Assembly: GCA_017474385.1 (NCBI GenBank)
Contig: JAFVHU010000081.1
Location: 1 to 45,706, forward strand
DNA: 45,706 nt
Origin: Afipia sp.
Lineage (GTDB): Bacteria; Pseudomonadota; Alphaproteobacteria; Rhizobiales; Xanthobacteraceae
Direction: 5' to 3'
The notes under the pieces are model-generated. The model saw nothing but the letters and a program-made list of their open reading frames with translations, searched no databases and was not told where the DNA came from. The position numbers and the translations under genes were made by a program. This document shows, piece after piece, positions 8,092-18,142 of this stretch (the stretch's first letter is position 1; each line of letters starts with the position of its first letter).

Positions 8092-10014
8092 CTAAATCGT
8101 GACCTGTGTTCCGACTTCCACCACGCGCCCGGTCGGGATTTGAAAGTAATCCGTGGCGTCGTTCGCCGAACGGCTCATGCTAATGAACAGGTGATCCTGC
8201 CAGCGCGGCATTCCGGACTGTGCGGCGGGCTTCAAGGCACGACGGGACAGAAAGAACGACGTCGACATGATGTCGAACTGCCAGCCGAGCTTGCGGGCAA
8301 TGGCGAGCGCTTTCGGAACGTTCGGCGACTCCATGAAGCCAAACTTGAGCGTGACCTTGGAGAACATCTCGCCGACATCCTCAAGCCGCACCCGCTCCGC
8401 GATATCCACGCGCGGCGTCGACGCGATCTCGATGGTGAGAATGACATTCTTCTGATGCAGCACCTTGTAGTGCTTCAGGCTGTGCATCAGTGCGGTCGGA
8501 GCATAATCCGGATTGCTGGTCAGAAACACGGCTGTGCCGGGTACGCGCTGCGGCGGCTTCTTCTCCAGCATCGTGATCAGATCGGTGAGAGGAATTTCCT
8601 GCCGGTGTGACTTTTCATAGAGCAGCCTGCTGCCGCGTCGCCACGTGTACATCAAAAGCATGACCGCGCCGCCAAGCGCCAGCGGCACCCAGCCGCCCTC
8701 GAAAACCTTGAGCAGGTTTGCCGTCAGGAACGTGAGGTCGATCGCGAGAAACGGCAGGATCAAAGCGGCCGCGGCGAGCGGTGACCATTTCCATACTTTC
8801 CAGATCACGACGAAACCCATCATCGCCGTGACCACCATCGTGCCTGTCACCGAAATTCCGTAGGCCGACGCCAATGAACTGGAGGAGCGAAACATCATGA
8901 CCAGCATCAGGACGCCAACGAGCAGCAGCGTGTTGACACGCGGAATATAAATCTGGCCCGAATGCGCTTCGGATGTGTGAGTGATCTCGAAACGCGGCAT
9001 CAGGCCTAGCTGAATGGCCTGCCGCGTCAAAGAATAGGCCCCCGTAATGACGGCCTGGCTCGCGATTACGGTCGCGACCGTTGCGAGCACAACCATCGGA
9101 ACCAACGCCCATTCAGGAAACATGAGGAAAAACGGATTCTCGATCGTGTGGGGATTGCCGATGACCAGTGCGCCCTGCCCGAGATAGTTCAGCGCCAGCG
9201 AGGGTAAAACCAAAAATAGCCATGCCGTCTGGATGGGACGTTTGCCGAAATGACCAAGATCAGCATAGAGCGCTTCGGCGCCGGTCACGGCGAGGAAAAC
9301 CGCGCCGAGCGTGATCAAACCAATGATCCCGTGATTGAGCAGGAATGAAACCGCATATGCGGGATTGAATGCGAGCAGCACGCTTGGCTGTTGTGCGATC
9401 AATGGAAGCGCCGCCCCCGCTATGACGGCGAACCAGATACACATGATCGGGCCGAAGAAAGCGGCGACGCGGGCCGTGCCGCGCGACTGGACCGCAAACA
9501 GCGCGAGAAGAATGAGAACCGTGATGGGCACAACGTAGTGGTCAAGCGCGGACGTGGCGAGCTTGATGCCTTCGACCGCAGACAACACCGACAGCGCCGG
9601 CGTGATGACCGCATCACCGTAGAAGAGCGCGCCGCTGATGATACCGAGCAAAACAACGATGCCGCCGCTGGTGCCCAGCGCGCGCTGCGCCAGCGCCATC
9701 AATGCAAGCGTTCCGCCTTCGCCGTTGTTATCGGCGCGCAGCAGGATCACGACGTATTTGAGCGTGACCACTACAATAAGGGCCCACAGAACTAGCGACA
9801 GCACGCCGAGCACGGCTTGCATGTTGGCCGTCGCGGCCGTCGCACCGGCGGCTGTCACTGCTTCCCGAAACGCGTACAGCGGGCTGGTGCCGATGTCGCC
9901 GTAAACAACACCGATACTTCCAAGCATCAGTCCCTTGAAGGATGCGGTGGAATGCGTCTCACCATGTCCATTTGCCGCCGGCGTCTCCGCCGCGGCTGAT
10001 GTCGTATCGGTCAT
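8092..10014 (-). CDS. kup: Kup family potassium uptake transporter (copy 1)
   Basis: 640-residue K+/H+ symporter of the KUP/HAK/KT family, an inner-membrane protein with about 12 hydrophobic spans followed by a C-terminal cytoplasmic domain. The N-terminal signature [20 protein letters not shown] is diagnostic. I start at ATG 10014 ([10 protein letters not shown]), which has GAGGCAA about 10 nt upstream; the longer frame adds a basic, poorly conserved leader. Its last ~65 residues are nearly identical to those of the second kup gene directly upstream, showing a tandem duplication. Housekeeping low-affinity potassium uptake is the usual role. Confidence 0.93.
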   Translation of the reverse strand: MTDTTSAAAETPAANGHGETHSTASFKGLMLGSIGVVYGDIGTSPLYAFREAVTAAGATAATANMQAVLGVLSLVLWALIVVVTLKYVVILLRADNNGEGGTLALMALAQRALGTSGGIVVLLGIISGALFYGDAVITPALSVLSAVEGIKLATSALDHYVVPITVLILLALFAVQSRGTARVAAFFGPIMCIWFAVIAGAALPLIAQQPSVLLAFNPAYAVSFLLNHGIIGLITLGAVFLAVTGAEALYADLGHFGKRPIQTAWLFLVLPSLALNYLGQGALVIGNPHTIENPFFLMFPEWALVPMVVLATVATVIASQAVITGAYSLTRQAIQLGLMPRFEITHTSEAHSGQIYIPRVNTLLLVGVLMLVMMFRSSSSLASAYGISVTGTMVVTAMMGFVVIWKVWKWSPLAAAALILPFLAIDLTFLTANLLKVFEGGWVPLALGGAVMLLMYTWRRGSRLLYEKSHRQEIPLTDLITMLEKKPPQRVPGTAVFLTSNPDYAPTALMHSLKHYKVLHQKNVILTIEIASTPRVDIAERVRLEDVGEMFSKVTLKFGFMESPNVPKALAIARKLGWQFDIMSTSFFLSRRALKPAAQSGMPRWQDHLFISMSRSANDATDYFQIPTGRVVEVGTQVTI

Positions 10015-10098
10015 CAGGAAATTGCCTCGAAGTTCACTGCAAAATTGCAGCGCAGCAGGCCAATACTCCCGCGCTGTGCACATACGTTAGACTGTTTT

Positions 10099-10113
10099 CA
10101 TGCCATAGGCATG
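10099..10113. repeat. Short perfect inverted repeat between the kup genes
   Basis: CATGCC, a 3-nt loop, then GGCATG, flanked on both sides by TTTT. It lies in the 149-bp spacer between the end of kup copy 2 and the start of kup copy 1. The stem is only 6 bp and has no proper U-tract in the direction of transcription, so it is better viewed as a possible operator or weak structure than a terminator. Confidence 0.35.
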
Positions 10114-10163
10114 TTTTAACCGCATACACCAGCAATAGTTGTGATGGAATTTTGTCATATTAA

Positions 10164-12065
10164 TCAGATAGTTACCTGAGTTCCAACTTCCACCACGCGC
10201 CCGGTCGGAATCTGGAAATAGTCGGTGGCATCGTTCGCGGACCGGCTCATGGCGATGAACAGATGATCCTGCCACAGCGGCATGCCGGATTGAGCGGAAG
10301 GTTTTAGCGAGCGACGGGACACGAAAAACGACGTCGACATGATGTCGAACTGCCAGCCGAGCTTGCGCGCGATCGCCAGCGCCTTCGGCACGTTCGGCGA
10401 TTCCATGAAGCCGAAGGTGAGCCGGACGGTCGAGAACTTGTCGCTGATGTTCTCCATCCGCACGCGATCGGCCACATCAACGCGCGGCGTCTCGGCGGTG
10501 TGGATGGTCAATATGACGTTGTGTTCGTGGAGGACCTTGTTGTGCTTGAGGTTATGCAACAACGCAGTCGGAACGTATGCGGGATCGCTGGTGAGAAAAA
10601 CGGCGGTGCCCTTCACGATGTGCGGCGGCCGCTTTTCCAGACTCTTGATGAGATCGGTCAGCGGCACTTCCGTGCGCCGGGTCTTGTTGATGAGGATCAC
10701 GGCTCCGCGGCGCCATGTCCAGACCAGACCCGCCATCAGAATTCCGAACAACACCGGCACCCATGCGCCCTGAAGAAGCTTCAGGAGATTGGCGGTCAGG
10801 AACGTCAGATCGACAATCACCAAAGGTATGATCAGCGCGGCCGCAGTTGCAGCACGCCAGTTCCAGAGCTTCCAGATCACGACGAAGCACATAAGGCCGT
10901 CACAAACCATGGTCGTTGACACCGCGATGCCGTAGGCCGACGCAAGATTGCTTGACGAGCGGAACAGTCCGACAAGCAGCAGCACTCCGATCAGCAGCAT
11001 CACATTGACGCGCGGCAGGTAAATCTGCCCGGCGTGAGTCTCGGAGGTGTAGCGGACCTCGAACCGGGGCAGCAGTCCGAGCTGAATGGCCTGACGCACC
11101 AGAGAGAACGCACCGGTAATCACCGCCTGGCTGGCGATGACGGTTGCTGCCGTTGCAAGACAGATCAGCGGCACCAGCATGCTGTCCGGCACCATACGAT
11201 AGAATGGATTCTCGATAGCTTCCGGATGCGCGAGAACCAAAGCGCCCTGCCCGAAATAATTCAGCAGCAGGCACGGCAGAACGAAGTAGAACCACGCCGC
11301 CTGGATCGGCTTGCGGCCGAAGTGGCCAAGGTCGGCGTACAGTGCCTCACCGCCGGTCACGGCCAGAAACACCGCACCCAAAATCACCAGTCCTATGATG
11401 CCGTGTGTCAGCAAAAACTGGACGGCGAACACAGGGTTGATGGCGTGCACGATGCCGGGATCGTCGCTGATGTGCATCAGTCCCATCACGCCAAGGGTCA
11501 GGAACCAGATGATCATGACGGGGCCGAAGGCGCTGGCCACCATGGCGGTTCCACGGCTTTGCACAGCGAACAGACAGACAAGAATCACAATCGCCAGCGG
11601 AACGACATAGTGTTCGAGCGCCGGCGCGGCGATCTTCAGACCTTCGACCGCGGAAAGCACGGAAATGGCCGGCGTAATCATCGCGTCGCCGAGGAACATC
11701 GCTCCCCCGATCACGCCGAGCGCCAGGAGCAGCCAACTGCGCCGCCCCAACGCCCGCTGGCCGAGGGCCATCAGCGACAGCGTTCCGCCCTCGCCGTTGT
11801 TGTCGGCGCGCAGCAACAGCAGCACGTACTTGATGGTGACGACGACAATAAGCGACCAAAGGATCAGCGACAGAACGCCCAGCACGATCTCGCGTGAGAC
11901 GGGACCACCGTGGGTCGCGTTGTGGACAGCTTCACGGAAGGCATACAAAGGCGATGTGCCGATGTCGCCGAACACCACGCCGATGCTGCCAAGAGTAAGG
12001 GCCCAAAATCCGGTTGTTACCGGCACCTCTTGGGGCGTATCGGCGGATGTATCGCTGGCAGCCAT
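10164..12065 (-). CDS. kup: Kup family potassium uptake transporter (copy 2)
   Basis: 633-residue KUP transporter with the same N-terminal signature ([20 protein letters not shown]) and overall plan as its downstream neighbour. Differences cluster in the N-terminus and in some membrane spans, while the cytoplasmic tail is almost unchanged ([19 protein letters not shown] in both). The two genes are separated by 149 bp, enough for a separate promoter. Tandem kup paralogues are known in this bacterial group. Whether the copies differ in affinity or regulation cannot be told from sequence. Confidence 0.93.
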   Translation of the reverse strand: MAASDTSADTPQEVPVTTGFWALTLGSIGVVFGDIGTSPLYAFREAVHNATHGGPVSREIVLGVLSLILWSLIVVVTIKYVLLLLRADNNGEGGTLSLMALGQRALGRRSWLLLALGVIGGAMFLGDAMITPAISVLSAVEGLKIAAPALEHYVVPLAIVILVCLFAVQSRGTAMVASAFGPVMIIWFLTLGVMGLMHISDDPGIVHAINPVFAVQFLLTHGIIGLVILGAVFLAVTGGEALYADLGHFGRKPIQAAWFYFVLPCLLLNYFGQGALVLAHPEAIENPFYRMVPDSMLVPLICLATAATVIASQAVITGAFSLVRQAIQLGLLPRFEVRYTSETHAGQIYLPRVNVMLLIGVLLLVGLFRSSSNLASAYGIAVSTTMVCDGLMCFVVIWKLWNWRAATAAALIIPLVIVDLTFLTANLLKLLQGAWVPVLFGILMAGLVWTWRRGAVILINKTRRTEVPLTDLIKSLEKRPPHIVKGTAVFLTSDPAYVPTALLHNLKHNKVLHEHNVILTIHTAETPRVDVADRVRMENISDKFSTVRLTFGFMESPNVPKALAIARKLGWQFDIMSTSFFVSRRSLKPSAQSGMPLWQDHLFIAMSRSANDATDYFQIPTGRVVEVGTQVTI

Positions 12066-12218
12066 GATCGAAGGAACGCCCTGACGGTGTCTTTTGATCC
12101 CGGCAACCCGGCGATCACTTTTGAGTGGCGCTTCTTATATCACTGCCATCCGATGTCCAATGCGACGCATCCGCGGGAACCACGGAAACGCGGTCGATGG
12201 TACAATAATACGCCTAAA

Positions 12219-13049
12219 TCAGGGCTTCAGGTTGGGCGGCAGCGGCGGGTCCTCCCGCATCAATGTAATCGTCACGCGTCGATTTGCCGCCAGCGAAGGA
12301 TCGTCGGGAAACAAGGGTTGGGTGTCGGCCTTACCCGCCACAGAGGCGATATGTGACGTCGGCAAGCCCTCCTGTTCGAGAATCTGGCGGACGACGTTGG
12401 CACGGTCCGCCGATAGATCGAAGCCGCCGTAGCCCGATCGCGACGGTACGAAGCTGGCTGAGGTGTGCCCGACAATGGAAACAGGCAGCGGGGTCGCCTT
12501 AAGCGGGCCTGCCAGCTTCTGAATGAGGCGCCGGGTCCGCTCCAGGGGCTGCTTGGAGCCGTCGGCGAACATCGACCGGCCGTCCTGATCGACGATCTCG
12601 AGGTTGAGCCCCTGCTTGGTCTCCTCGAACATGATGTGCTTCGACAGTTCGGAAATCTCCGGCAGGTCCTGCAACGCCTGGCGAAGCGAGGCGGAGGCGA
12701 GCGCGAATTCACGATCGGTCTTCATGCGCGCGCCGGCCGTCTTGTTCTTGTCTTCCTGATCCGGCGTCGGATTGTTGGACGCTTCCTCCGGCGGGATATG
12801 CGCAACGTTCCGCATCTTGGGGCGTGTCGGCAAACCATCGGACTCGATGAGGCCCGAGAAGCGCGATGCGTTCTGAACACCGAAAGCATCCCGCATCGAA
12901 CCGGCGACGATTTTAAGCTTCTGCTGATCCTGGGTTGAAAAAGCGACGAGCATCACGAAGAAGCTCATGAGCAGTGCCATAAGATCGGCGAAGGTCACGA
13001 ACCAGCCGTGGCCTCCTGCGTGCGCCCCACCCTTCTTTTTCTTCGCCAT
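12219..13049 (-). CDS. motB: MotB-type stator protein with OmpA-like domain
   Basis: 276-residue protein. A lysine-rich N-terminus (KKKKGG) precedes one membrane span WFVTFADLMALLMSFFVMLV containing Asp22, the position of the proton-carrying aspartate of MotB. The C-terminal half is an OmpA-like peptidoglycan-binding domain (VGHTSASF about residue 193, then LSADRANVVRQIL and NRRVTITLM). It forms the stator with MotA, whose gene ends 32 bp upstream on the same strand. No other flagellar gene is in the window, so a role in the flagellum rather than another proton-driven machine is inferred from family resemblance. Confidence 0.9.
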   Translation of the reverse strand: MAKKKKGGAHAGGHGWFVTFADLMALLMSFFVMLVAFSTQDQQKLKIVAGSMRDAFGVQNASRFSGLIESDGLPTRPKMRNVAHIPPEEASNNPTPDQEDKNKTAGARMKTDREFALASASLRQALQDLPEISELSKHIMFEETKQGLNLEIVDQDGRSMFADGSKQPLERTRRLIQKLAGPLKATPLPVSIVGHTSASFVPSRSGYGGFDLSADRANVVRQILEQEGLPTSHIASVAGKADTQPLFPDDPSLAANRRVTITLMREDPPLPPNLKP

Positions 13050-13081
13050 AGCCTATGCCGCCTTACATCAAACGCGAAGGA

Positions 13082-13855
13082 TCAAGCCGGAACCGGCTCG
13101 CCCTCTTCATGGCGATGCTTTTCGGGCAGATACGCCAGCAGCATTTCGCGAACGAGCGTCGGCGACTTGGCGTCGCGGATCATAAGGATGCCGTCGATGA
13201 TCAGGGTACGGTTGGTATCTTCTTCTGTCAGTTTGACGTGCAGTTTGTCGGCGATCGGCAGACAGAACAGGTTCGCAACAAGCGCACCGTAGAGCGTTGC
13301 AAGCAGCGCCACCGCCATGAAGGGACCTAGCTTCGACGGATCGGACATGTTGGAGAACATCTGCACCATGCCGATCAGGGTGCCGATCATGCCGAAAGCC
13401 GGCGCGCAGTCGCCGATGGCGCGATAGATCTTCTGCCCCTCATCGAGATGCATCAGGAAATTGTCACGATCGCGCTCAAGGTTGTCGCGGATGAAATCCA
13501 TGTCGTAGCCGTCGGCCACGTATCGGATCCCTTTGGCAAGGAACGGATCGTCGGTTTCGACTTTTTCAAGTCCCACGGGTCCCTGCTTGCGGGCTACTTC
13601 CGCGAGTTGCGCCAGTTCATCGACCAAGTCACGTGATGTCGTTTGCCGCATCGTGAATGCGTACTTCAGCCCCATCGGCATGCCGTGAATCATGGCGACG
13701 AAAGGAAACCGGATCAGTGTTGCAGCAAACGAGCCACCCCCAATGATGATGATGGCGTGAATGTCGTAGAAAATCCGGAAATCGCCGCCCATCAGGATCA
13801 GGGTGACGAGAACGGCAATACCAGCGAGCAGGCCTGCCCCGGTGGCGATATCCAT
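13082..13855 (-). CDS. motA: MotA-type stator proton channel subunit
   Basis: 257-residue MotA/ExbB-family membrane protein. The hydrophobic N-terminal pair of helices (GLLAGIAVLVTLILMGG and HAIIIIGGGSFAATLI), a long cytoplasmic loop with charged residues, and the C-terminal pair including FGMIGTLIGMVQMF and AVALLATLYGALVANLF are visible. The ATG at 13855 (MDIATGAGLL) has GGAG 8 nt upstream and the family N-terminus, so the 19-residue extension to 13912 is rejected. It is co-oriented with motB and probably forms a two-gene operon with it. Confidence 0.9.
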   Translation of the reverse strand: MDIATGAGLLAGIAVLVTLILMGGDFRIFYDIHAIIIIGGGSFAATLIRFPFVAMIHGMPMGLKYAFTMRQTTSRDLVDELAQLAEVARKQGPVGLEKVETDDPFLAKGIRYVADGYDMDFIRDNLERDRDNFLMHLDEGQKIYRAIGDCAPAFGMIGTLIGMVQMFSNMSDPSKLGPFMAVALLATLYGALVANLFCLPIADKLHVKLTEEDTNRTLIIDGILMIRDAKSPTLVREMLLAYLPEKHRHEEGEPVPA

Positions 13856-14102
13856 TTCAAACTCCGACGCAACAATCACAGCGCAGCCCGTTCTGAGCGC
13901 GCATTGGAACACTAGCGTCGGTGCAATTAAGGTCGGGTAAAGGTTATCGAATTGATGCCAAGGTCCGGCAAGATTGCCGTGAGTACGACAGAACTGGCCT
14001 CAAACAACCGACATCTGAGCGAAAAGCCACGTTCCGATGGAAGCGATCGCGAAAAATCGCAGGGGTTCATTAACCATAAGGACGCGCCAGAGCGGCTGAC
14101 AG

Positions 14103-14987
14103 TCAGTTCAGCCGTGGCGGCCGATCGTCCTCAACGGGATCGGCGACGACGTTGAAATCCGCAGTCGCAGGACTTGAATAGCTCGGTTCGCTGCTCGTGG
14201 CGGCTGCCTCGCGCGCGCGGCGCTCGTGGGCGCGGTAGGATGCCCACCCGAGGGGAAGGCTCAACAAATAGATCAGCGAACCGCCGGTCAGAAGCTGCCA
14301 CGGATAGCTGATCAGAACGGCGATGAACAACACCACCAGCACGACGACCGGCAGAACCATATCCGGAGCGATCCTGCCGCCAATCATCTTGCCGGAGAAT
14401 ACCGGCAATCGCGATACCATCAGGAATGCGATCGACAGTGTGAACACCGCCGTAATCGGCGCCGGCAGTTGTGGCGCGCCGATGAACACCAGGTACATCG
14501 GCAGCAATACGCAAAGCGCGCCGAGCGGCGCCGGAACGCCGGTGAAGTAGTTCGCGGCGAAAGCAGGCTTGTTCGGATCGTCCATGGTAGCGTTGAAACG
14601 CGCCAGCCGCAGACCACCGCTGATCGCAAAGATCATCGCCGCGATCCAGCCGACGTTCTTCAGTTCATGCAACTGCCAGAAGTAGAGAATGAGCGCCGGC
14701 GCAACGCCGAAGTTGACGAAGTCCGCAAGGCTGTCGAGTTCCGCACCGAACCGGGACTGTCCCTTGATCATGCGGGCCACACGGCCATCGATGCCGTCGA
14801 GCACCGCGGCGAACACGATCGCCGCTAGCGCCAGTTCGTTGCGCCCTTCGATCGACAGCCGGATCGCGGTCAGACCCGCGCAGATCGCCAGCAACGTGAT
14901 GACGTTGGGCACGAGCATCCGGATCGGAATCTGGCGAAACCGGCGGCGGCGCAGATCAGGCGTTCTGGGATCGGAAGGCATGTCCAT
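14103..14987 (-). CDS. pssA: CDP-diacylglycerol-serine O-phosphatidyltransferase
   Basis: 294-residue membrane enzyme that makes phosphatidylserine from CDP-diacylglycerol and serine, the first committed step to phosphatidylethanolamine. The complete CDP-alcohol phosphatidyltransferase motif is present: Asp64, Asp67-Gly68, Ala71-Arg72, Gly81, Asp85 and Asp89. Several hydrophobic spans follow and the C-terminus is a hydrophilic tail. It lies downstream of psd on the same strand with 231 bp between, a spacer that holds a two-hairpin repeat (see 15041-15203). Type II (membrane) PssA is the form typical of alphaproteobacteria. Confidence 0.95.
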   Translation of the reverse strand: MDMPSDPRTPDLRRRRFRQIPIRMLVPNVITLLAICAGLTAIRLSIEGRNELALAAIVFAAVLDGIDGRVARMIKGQSRFGAELDSLADFVNFGVAPALILYFWQLHELKNVGWIAAMIFAISGGLRLARFNATMDDPNKPAFAANYFTGVPAPLGALCVLLPMYLVFIGAPQLPAPITAVFTLSIAFLMVSRLPVFSGKMIGGRIAPDMVLPVVVLVVLFIAVLISYPWQLLTGGSLIYLLSLPLGWASYRAHERRAREAAATSSEPSYSSPATADFNVVADPVEDDRPPRLN

Positions 14988-15040
14988 AAGCCCTTATATA
15001 GCAATCCCCTCCTTGCTTCGCCATTGTGGCGAAAAGCCTG

Positions 15041-15203
15041 CTAGTATCCTGAATCCGAAGTTCGCCTGATTTTGCGGCGCGGTCCGGAGCGAACTTCGGA
15101 TTCAAAAGGACACTAGAATCATGATTCTAGTGTGGTTTTTGTTCGCAAGTCCGCAAATGAACGTGCTGAGAAAACATTGCGGACTTTCGAACCACCACAC
15201 TAG
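15041..15203. repeat. Two-hairpin dispersed repeat, copy 1
   Basis: 163-bp element made of two consecutive imperfect palindromes. Hairpin A pairs 15041-15065 with 15089-15116: both arms hold GAATCCGAAGTTCGC (or its complement), and the outer CTAGTRTCCT arms pair with a 3-nt bulge. Hairpin B pairs 15127-15157 with 15177-15203 through CTAGTGTGGT and AAGTCCGCAA. The junction 15110-15133 is a separate 24-bp perfect palindrome. A second copy with compensatory differences is at 30338-30502. It lies 15 bp downstream of the psd stop and 53 bp upstream of the pssA start. No open frame or transposase is inside; a REP/BIME-like or MITE-like element is the nearest class, by structure only. Confidence 0.85.
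15110..15133. repeat. 24-bp perfect palindrome at the hairpin junction
   Basis: The half-site ACACTAGAATCA is followed immediately by its exact reverse complement. It is built from the right end of hairpin A and the left end of hairpin B of the repeat at 15041-15203. In the second copy the equivalent centre is degenerate (ACACCAGAAA then TTTCTAGTGT with a short spacer), so half-arm symmetry is retained but not base identity. Confidence 0.8.
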
Positions 15204-15218
15204 TGATCGCGGGCTTGG

Positions 15219-15917
15219 TTAATCCACCCGGTAGCTGCGGCCGCCGTCGCCGAGCTTGAAATCGGCCAGCACCGTTTCACCGGCGATGGCCGTCTGGCCT
15301 TCCGACACCAGAGCCTTGGCCCCTTCGGGCAGGAATACGTCGAGCCGCGAGCCGAAGCGGATGAGCCCGAAGCGCTCCCCCGCCCCGAGGACCTGGCCCT
15401 CTTTCACGAAAGACACAATGCGGCGGGCCACCAGCCCGGCAATCTGGATGACCCCGATACGGCCAGCCGGCGTCGAAATGACCAGTGAGTTGCGCTCGTT
15501 GTCTTCGCTCGCCTTGTCGAGATCGGCATTGAGGAATTTTCCGGGGCGATAGGCGATGCGGTCGATACGTCCAGCCACCGGGCTGCGGTTCACGTGGCAA
15601 TCGAACACGCTCATGAAGATCGAGATACGCGGCAGCGGCTTGTCGCCGAGACCGAGTTCAGCCGGCGGCACGGCCTGCACCACCATCGAGACGCGGCCAT
15701 CGGCCGGCGACACCACGATGCCTTCACGCACCGGCGTTACCCGTACCGGGTCGCGAAAGAACAGCGCGCACCAGACCGTGAGTGCAGATCCGATCCAGCC
15801 CAGCGGCGTCCAGATCCAGAACAGGATCAGACTGGCGAAGGCAAAAGCCCCGATGAATGGGTAGCCTTCCGGATGGATCGGCGGAATTTGGTCGCGAATG
15901 GACTTAACGACGGACAT
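15219..15917 (-). CDS. psd: Phosphatidylserine decarboxylase, short PSD-A type
   Basis: 232-residue pyruvoyl-dependent decarboxylase converting phosphatidylserine to phosphatidylethanolamine at the inner membrane. Two N-terminal hydrophobic segments (about residues 22-55), VVSPADGRV near 68-76 and [10 protein letters not shown] are visible. The self-cleavage site is Gly189-Ser190 in RFGSRLDVF, generating the alpha subunit with its pyruvoyl group. Length matches the short bacterial/archaeal form. It starts 34 nt after the Atm1-like exporter stop on the same strand and precedes pssA, so exporter, psd and pssA may be one transcript. Confidence 0.94.
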   Translation of the reverse strand: MSVVKSIRDQIPPIHPEGYPFIGAFAFASLILFWIWTPLGWIGSALTVWCALFFRDPVRVTPVREGIVVSPADGRVSMVVQAVPPAELGLGDKPLPRISIFMSVFDCHVNRSPVAGRIDRIAYRPGKFLNADLDKASEDNERNSLVISTPAGRIGVIQIAGLVARRIVSFVKEGQVLGAGERFGLIRFGSRLDVFLPEGAKALVSEGQTAIAGETVLADFKLGDGGRSYRVD

Positions 15918-15951
15918 GCGCTCAAGAACCTGCGTTGAATTAGACCTAAAA

Positions 15952-17922
15952 CTATTCTGCTGCTTCCGGCGCTGCCAGCGGATCGTCGACCGGCGGCGGC
16001 ACGCGATTGGGCGCGATGTTCTCGTCGGCCATCATGGCCAGCTTTTCCCGCGCTTCCTGAGCCTCACGTTGCCTGTTCCACATGCTGGCGTAAAGGCCGT
16101 TTGCCGCCAGAAGTTGTGCGTGGGTGCCGCGCTCGGAAATGCGGCCCTGATCCAGCACGATAATTTCGTCCGCGCCGACAATGGTTGACAGCCGGTGCGC
16201 AATCACCAGCGACGTTCGGCCGCGCGCGACCTTCTCCAACTGATCCTGGATTTCCCGCTCGGTATGGCTGTCGAGCGCCGATGTCGCCTCGTCGAGCACC
16301 AGGATCGGCGGGCCCTTCAAGATCGTGCGCGCGATCGCGACCCGCTGCTTCTCGCCACCGGACAATTTCAGTCCGCGCTCGCCGACTTCGGTCTCATAAC
16401 CGTCCGGCGACATGCGGATAAAGCCGTCGATCTGCGCCATCGTCGCGGCCGCTTCCACCTCCGCGTCGGTCGCATCCCAGCGGCCGTAGCGGATGTTGTA
16501 GCGGATGGTGTCGTTGAACAGCACGGTGTCCTGAGGCACCATACCGATTGAGGCGCGCAGCGACGACTGCGTCACGTCGCGGATATTCTGGCCGTCGATG
16601 GTGATCTTGCCGCCGCTGACGTCGTACAGCCGGAACAACAGCCGGGAGATCGTCGATTTTCCCGCGCCCGATGGCCCAACGATAGCAACGGTCTTGCCCG
16701 CAGGTACCTCGAATGAGAGCCCTTTCAGGATCGGCCGCTCCAGGTCGTACGAGAAACGAACGTCTTCGAAGCGAACGGTACCTGCTGAAATCTGCAGCGG
16801 CTCCGCGCCCGGAATGTCCTTCACTTCCGGATTGCGCGACAGCACGCCGAACATCTTTTCGATATCGATGATCGCCTGTTTGATTTCGCGATAAACCATG
16901 CCCATGAAATTCAGTGGCTGATAAAGCTGGATCATCATGGCGTTGATCATGACGAAATCGCCAACCGTGTTGGTGCCGTTGCGGATCCCGACGGCACACA
17001 TCAGCATGGTTGCGGTGAGACCGAAGGTGAAGATCACCGCCTGCCCGGTGTTCAGCACCGCGAGCGACGTATAAGTATGAACGCTGGCGCGCTCGTAGCG
17101 CTGCATGGATTTGTCGTAGCGCTGCGCCTCACGCTCCTCGGCGCTGAAATACTTCACCGTCTCGTAATTGAGCAGCGAGTCGATCGCTTTGGTGTTGGCC
17201 TCGGTATCGGAATCGTTCATCCGCCGGCGGATCTCGATCCGCCATTCGGTCGCATAGTAAGTGTAGAGCATGTACACGACCACGGTGACGAACGTCACGA
17301 GCACATAGCGCCAGTCGAACTGCCACAGCAGCACGCCCATCATTAACGCCAGTTCGACGATGGTCGGCGCAAGTTGAAGTATGACCATGCGCACCATGGT
17401 CTCGATGCCGGTACGGCCGCGCTCCAGCACGCGCGTCAGCCCACCCGTCTTACGCTCCAGATGAAACCGCAACGACAACTCGTGCATGTGCACGAACGTG
17501 AGAAACGCCAGCTTGCGCACCGCATGCATCGCCACCTTGGCGAAAAGGCCGTCACGCCACTGCGTCAGCACCATCATGACAATGCGGATGGCGCCATAGC
17601 TGAGCGTCATAATGAGCGGCGACGCGATCAGCCACAGCGCCCAGTTCGACGACTGCACCGGTGCGGTGTCAGCGCCGGTGAGTGCATCGACCGCCCACTT
17701 GAAGGTGAAGGGGACAAACAGTGTCGCGGCCTTGGCGATGAGCAACAGCACCATCGACCAGACCACACGCATCTTCAGATCGGCACGGTCGCCCGGCCAG
17801 ATGTACGGCCACAAATGCGCCAGCGTTCCGAACAGCGTGGCTTTTTCGGCATTCACATCGGCGGGTGCGGGCTTGGCGTCGTTCAGCGCCTCCGCAGGCT
17901 CGGCGGGATAGAGGTCAGCCAT
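15952..17922 (-). CDS. Atm1-type ABC exporter (fused permease and ATPase)
   Basis: 656-residue half-transporter of the ABCB7/Atm1 class. About six membrane spans fill residues 50-340. The Atm1-typical stretches [16 protein letters not shown] and [15 protein letters not shown] are present. The nucleotide-binding domain has Walker [10 protein letters not shown] (about 416-424), signature LSGGEKQR and Walker [13 protein letters not shown]. Family members export glutathione-linked compounds for Fe-S assembly or metal detoxification; the exact cargo here is unknown. I choose ATG 17922 over the GTG at 17985, but neither has a strong ribosome site. The long soluble leader (about 50 residues) is usual for bacterial homologues. 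Confidence 0.88.
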   Translation of the reverse strand: MADLYPAEPAEALNDAKPAPADVNAEKATLFGTLAHLWPYIWPGDRADLKMRVVWSMVLLLIAKAATLFVPFTFKWAVDALTGADTAPVQSSNWALWLIASPLIMTLSYGAIRIVMMVLTQWRDGLFAKVAMHAVRKLAFLTFVHMHELSLRFHLERKTGGLTRVLERGRTGIETMVRMVILQLAPTIVELALMMGVLLWQFDWRYVLVTFVTVVVYMLYTYYATEWRIEIRRRMNDSDTEANTKAIDSLLNYETVKYFSAEEREAQRYDKSMQRYERASVHTYTSLAVLNTGQAVIFTFGLTATMLMCAVGIRNGTNTVGDFVMINAMMIQLYQPLNFMGMVYREIKQAIIDIEKMFGVLSRNPEVKDIPGAEPLQISAGTVRFEDVRFSYDLERPILKGLSFEVPAGKTVAIVGPSGAGKSTISRLLFRLYDVSGGKITIDGQNIRDVTQSSLRASIGMVPQDTVLFNDTIRYNIRYGRWDATDAEVEAAATMAQIDGFIRMSPDGYETEVGERGLKLSGGEKQRVAIARTILKGPPILVLDEATSALDSHTEREIQDQLEKVARGRTSLVIAHRLSTIVGADEIIVLDQGRISERGTHAQLLAANGLYASMWNRQREAQEAREKLAMMADENIAPNRVPPPVDDPLAAPEAAE

Positions 17923-18142
17923 TTTAGCGTCGGTCGCCTTGGGGCTGCCGAACGCGGCCGGAAGCGGCTCTTGCCGCCATATCACATGGTGGAGTCATAG
18001 GCGTCATATAGAGCGTTCCCGCCCCTTTCGCACCCTGCCCGGCGGTTCTTTTCCTTAAAAATCGCGTTTCGAGAAACAATCGACTGTGCGCCGCAAGATG
18101 CGCGTCTTGACGATGTCGCAATGCGATGCCACATCGCATAAT

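Noticed and set aside
12219-13855. MotAB as part of a Zorya-like defence system
   Set aside because: No helicase or nuclease partner genes nearby, and both proteins have the normal flagellar stator size.
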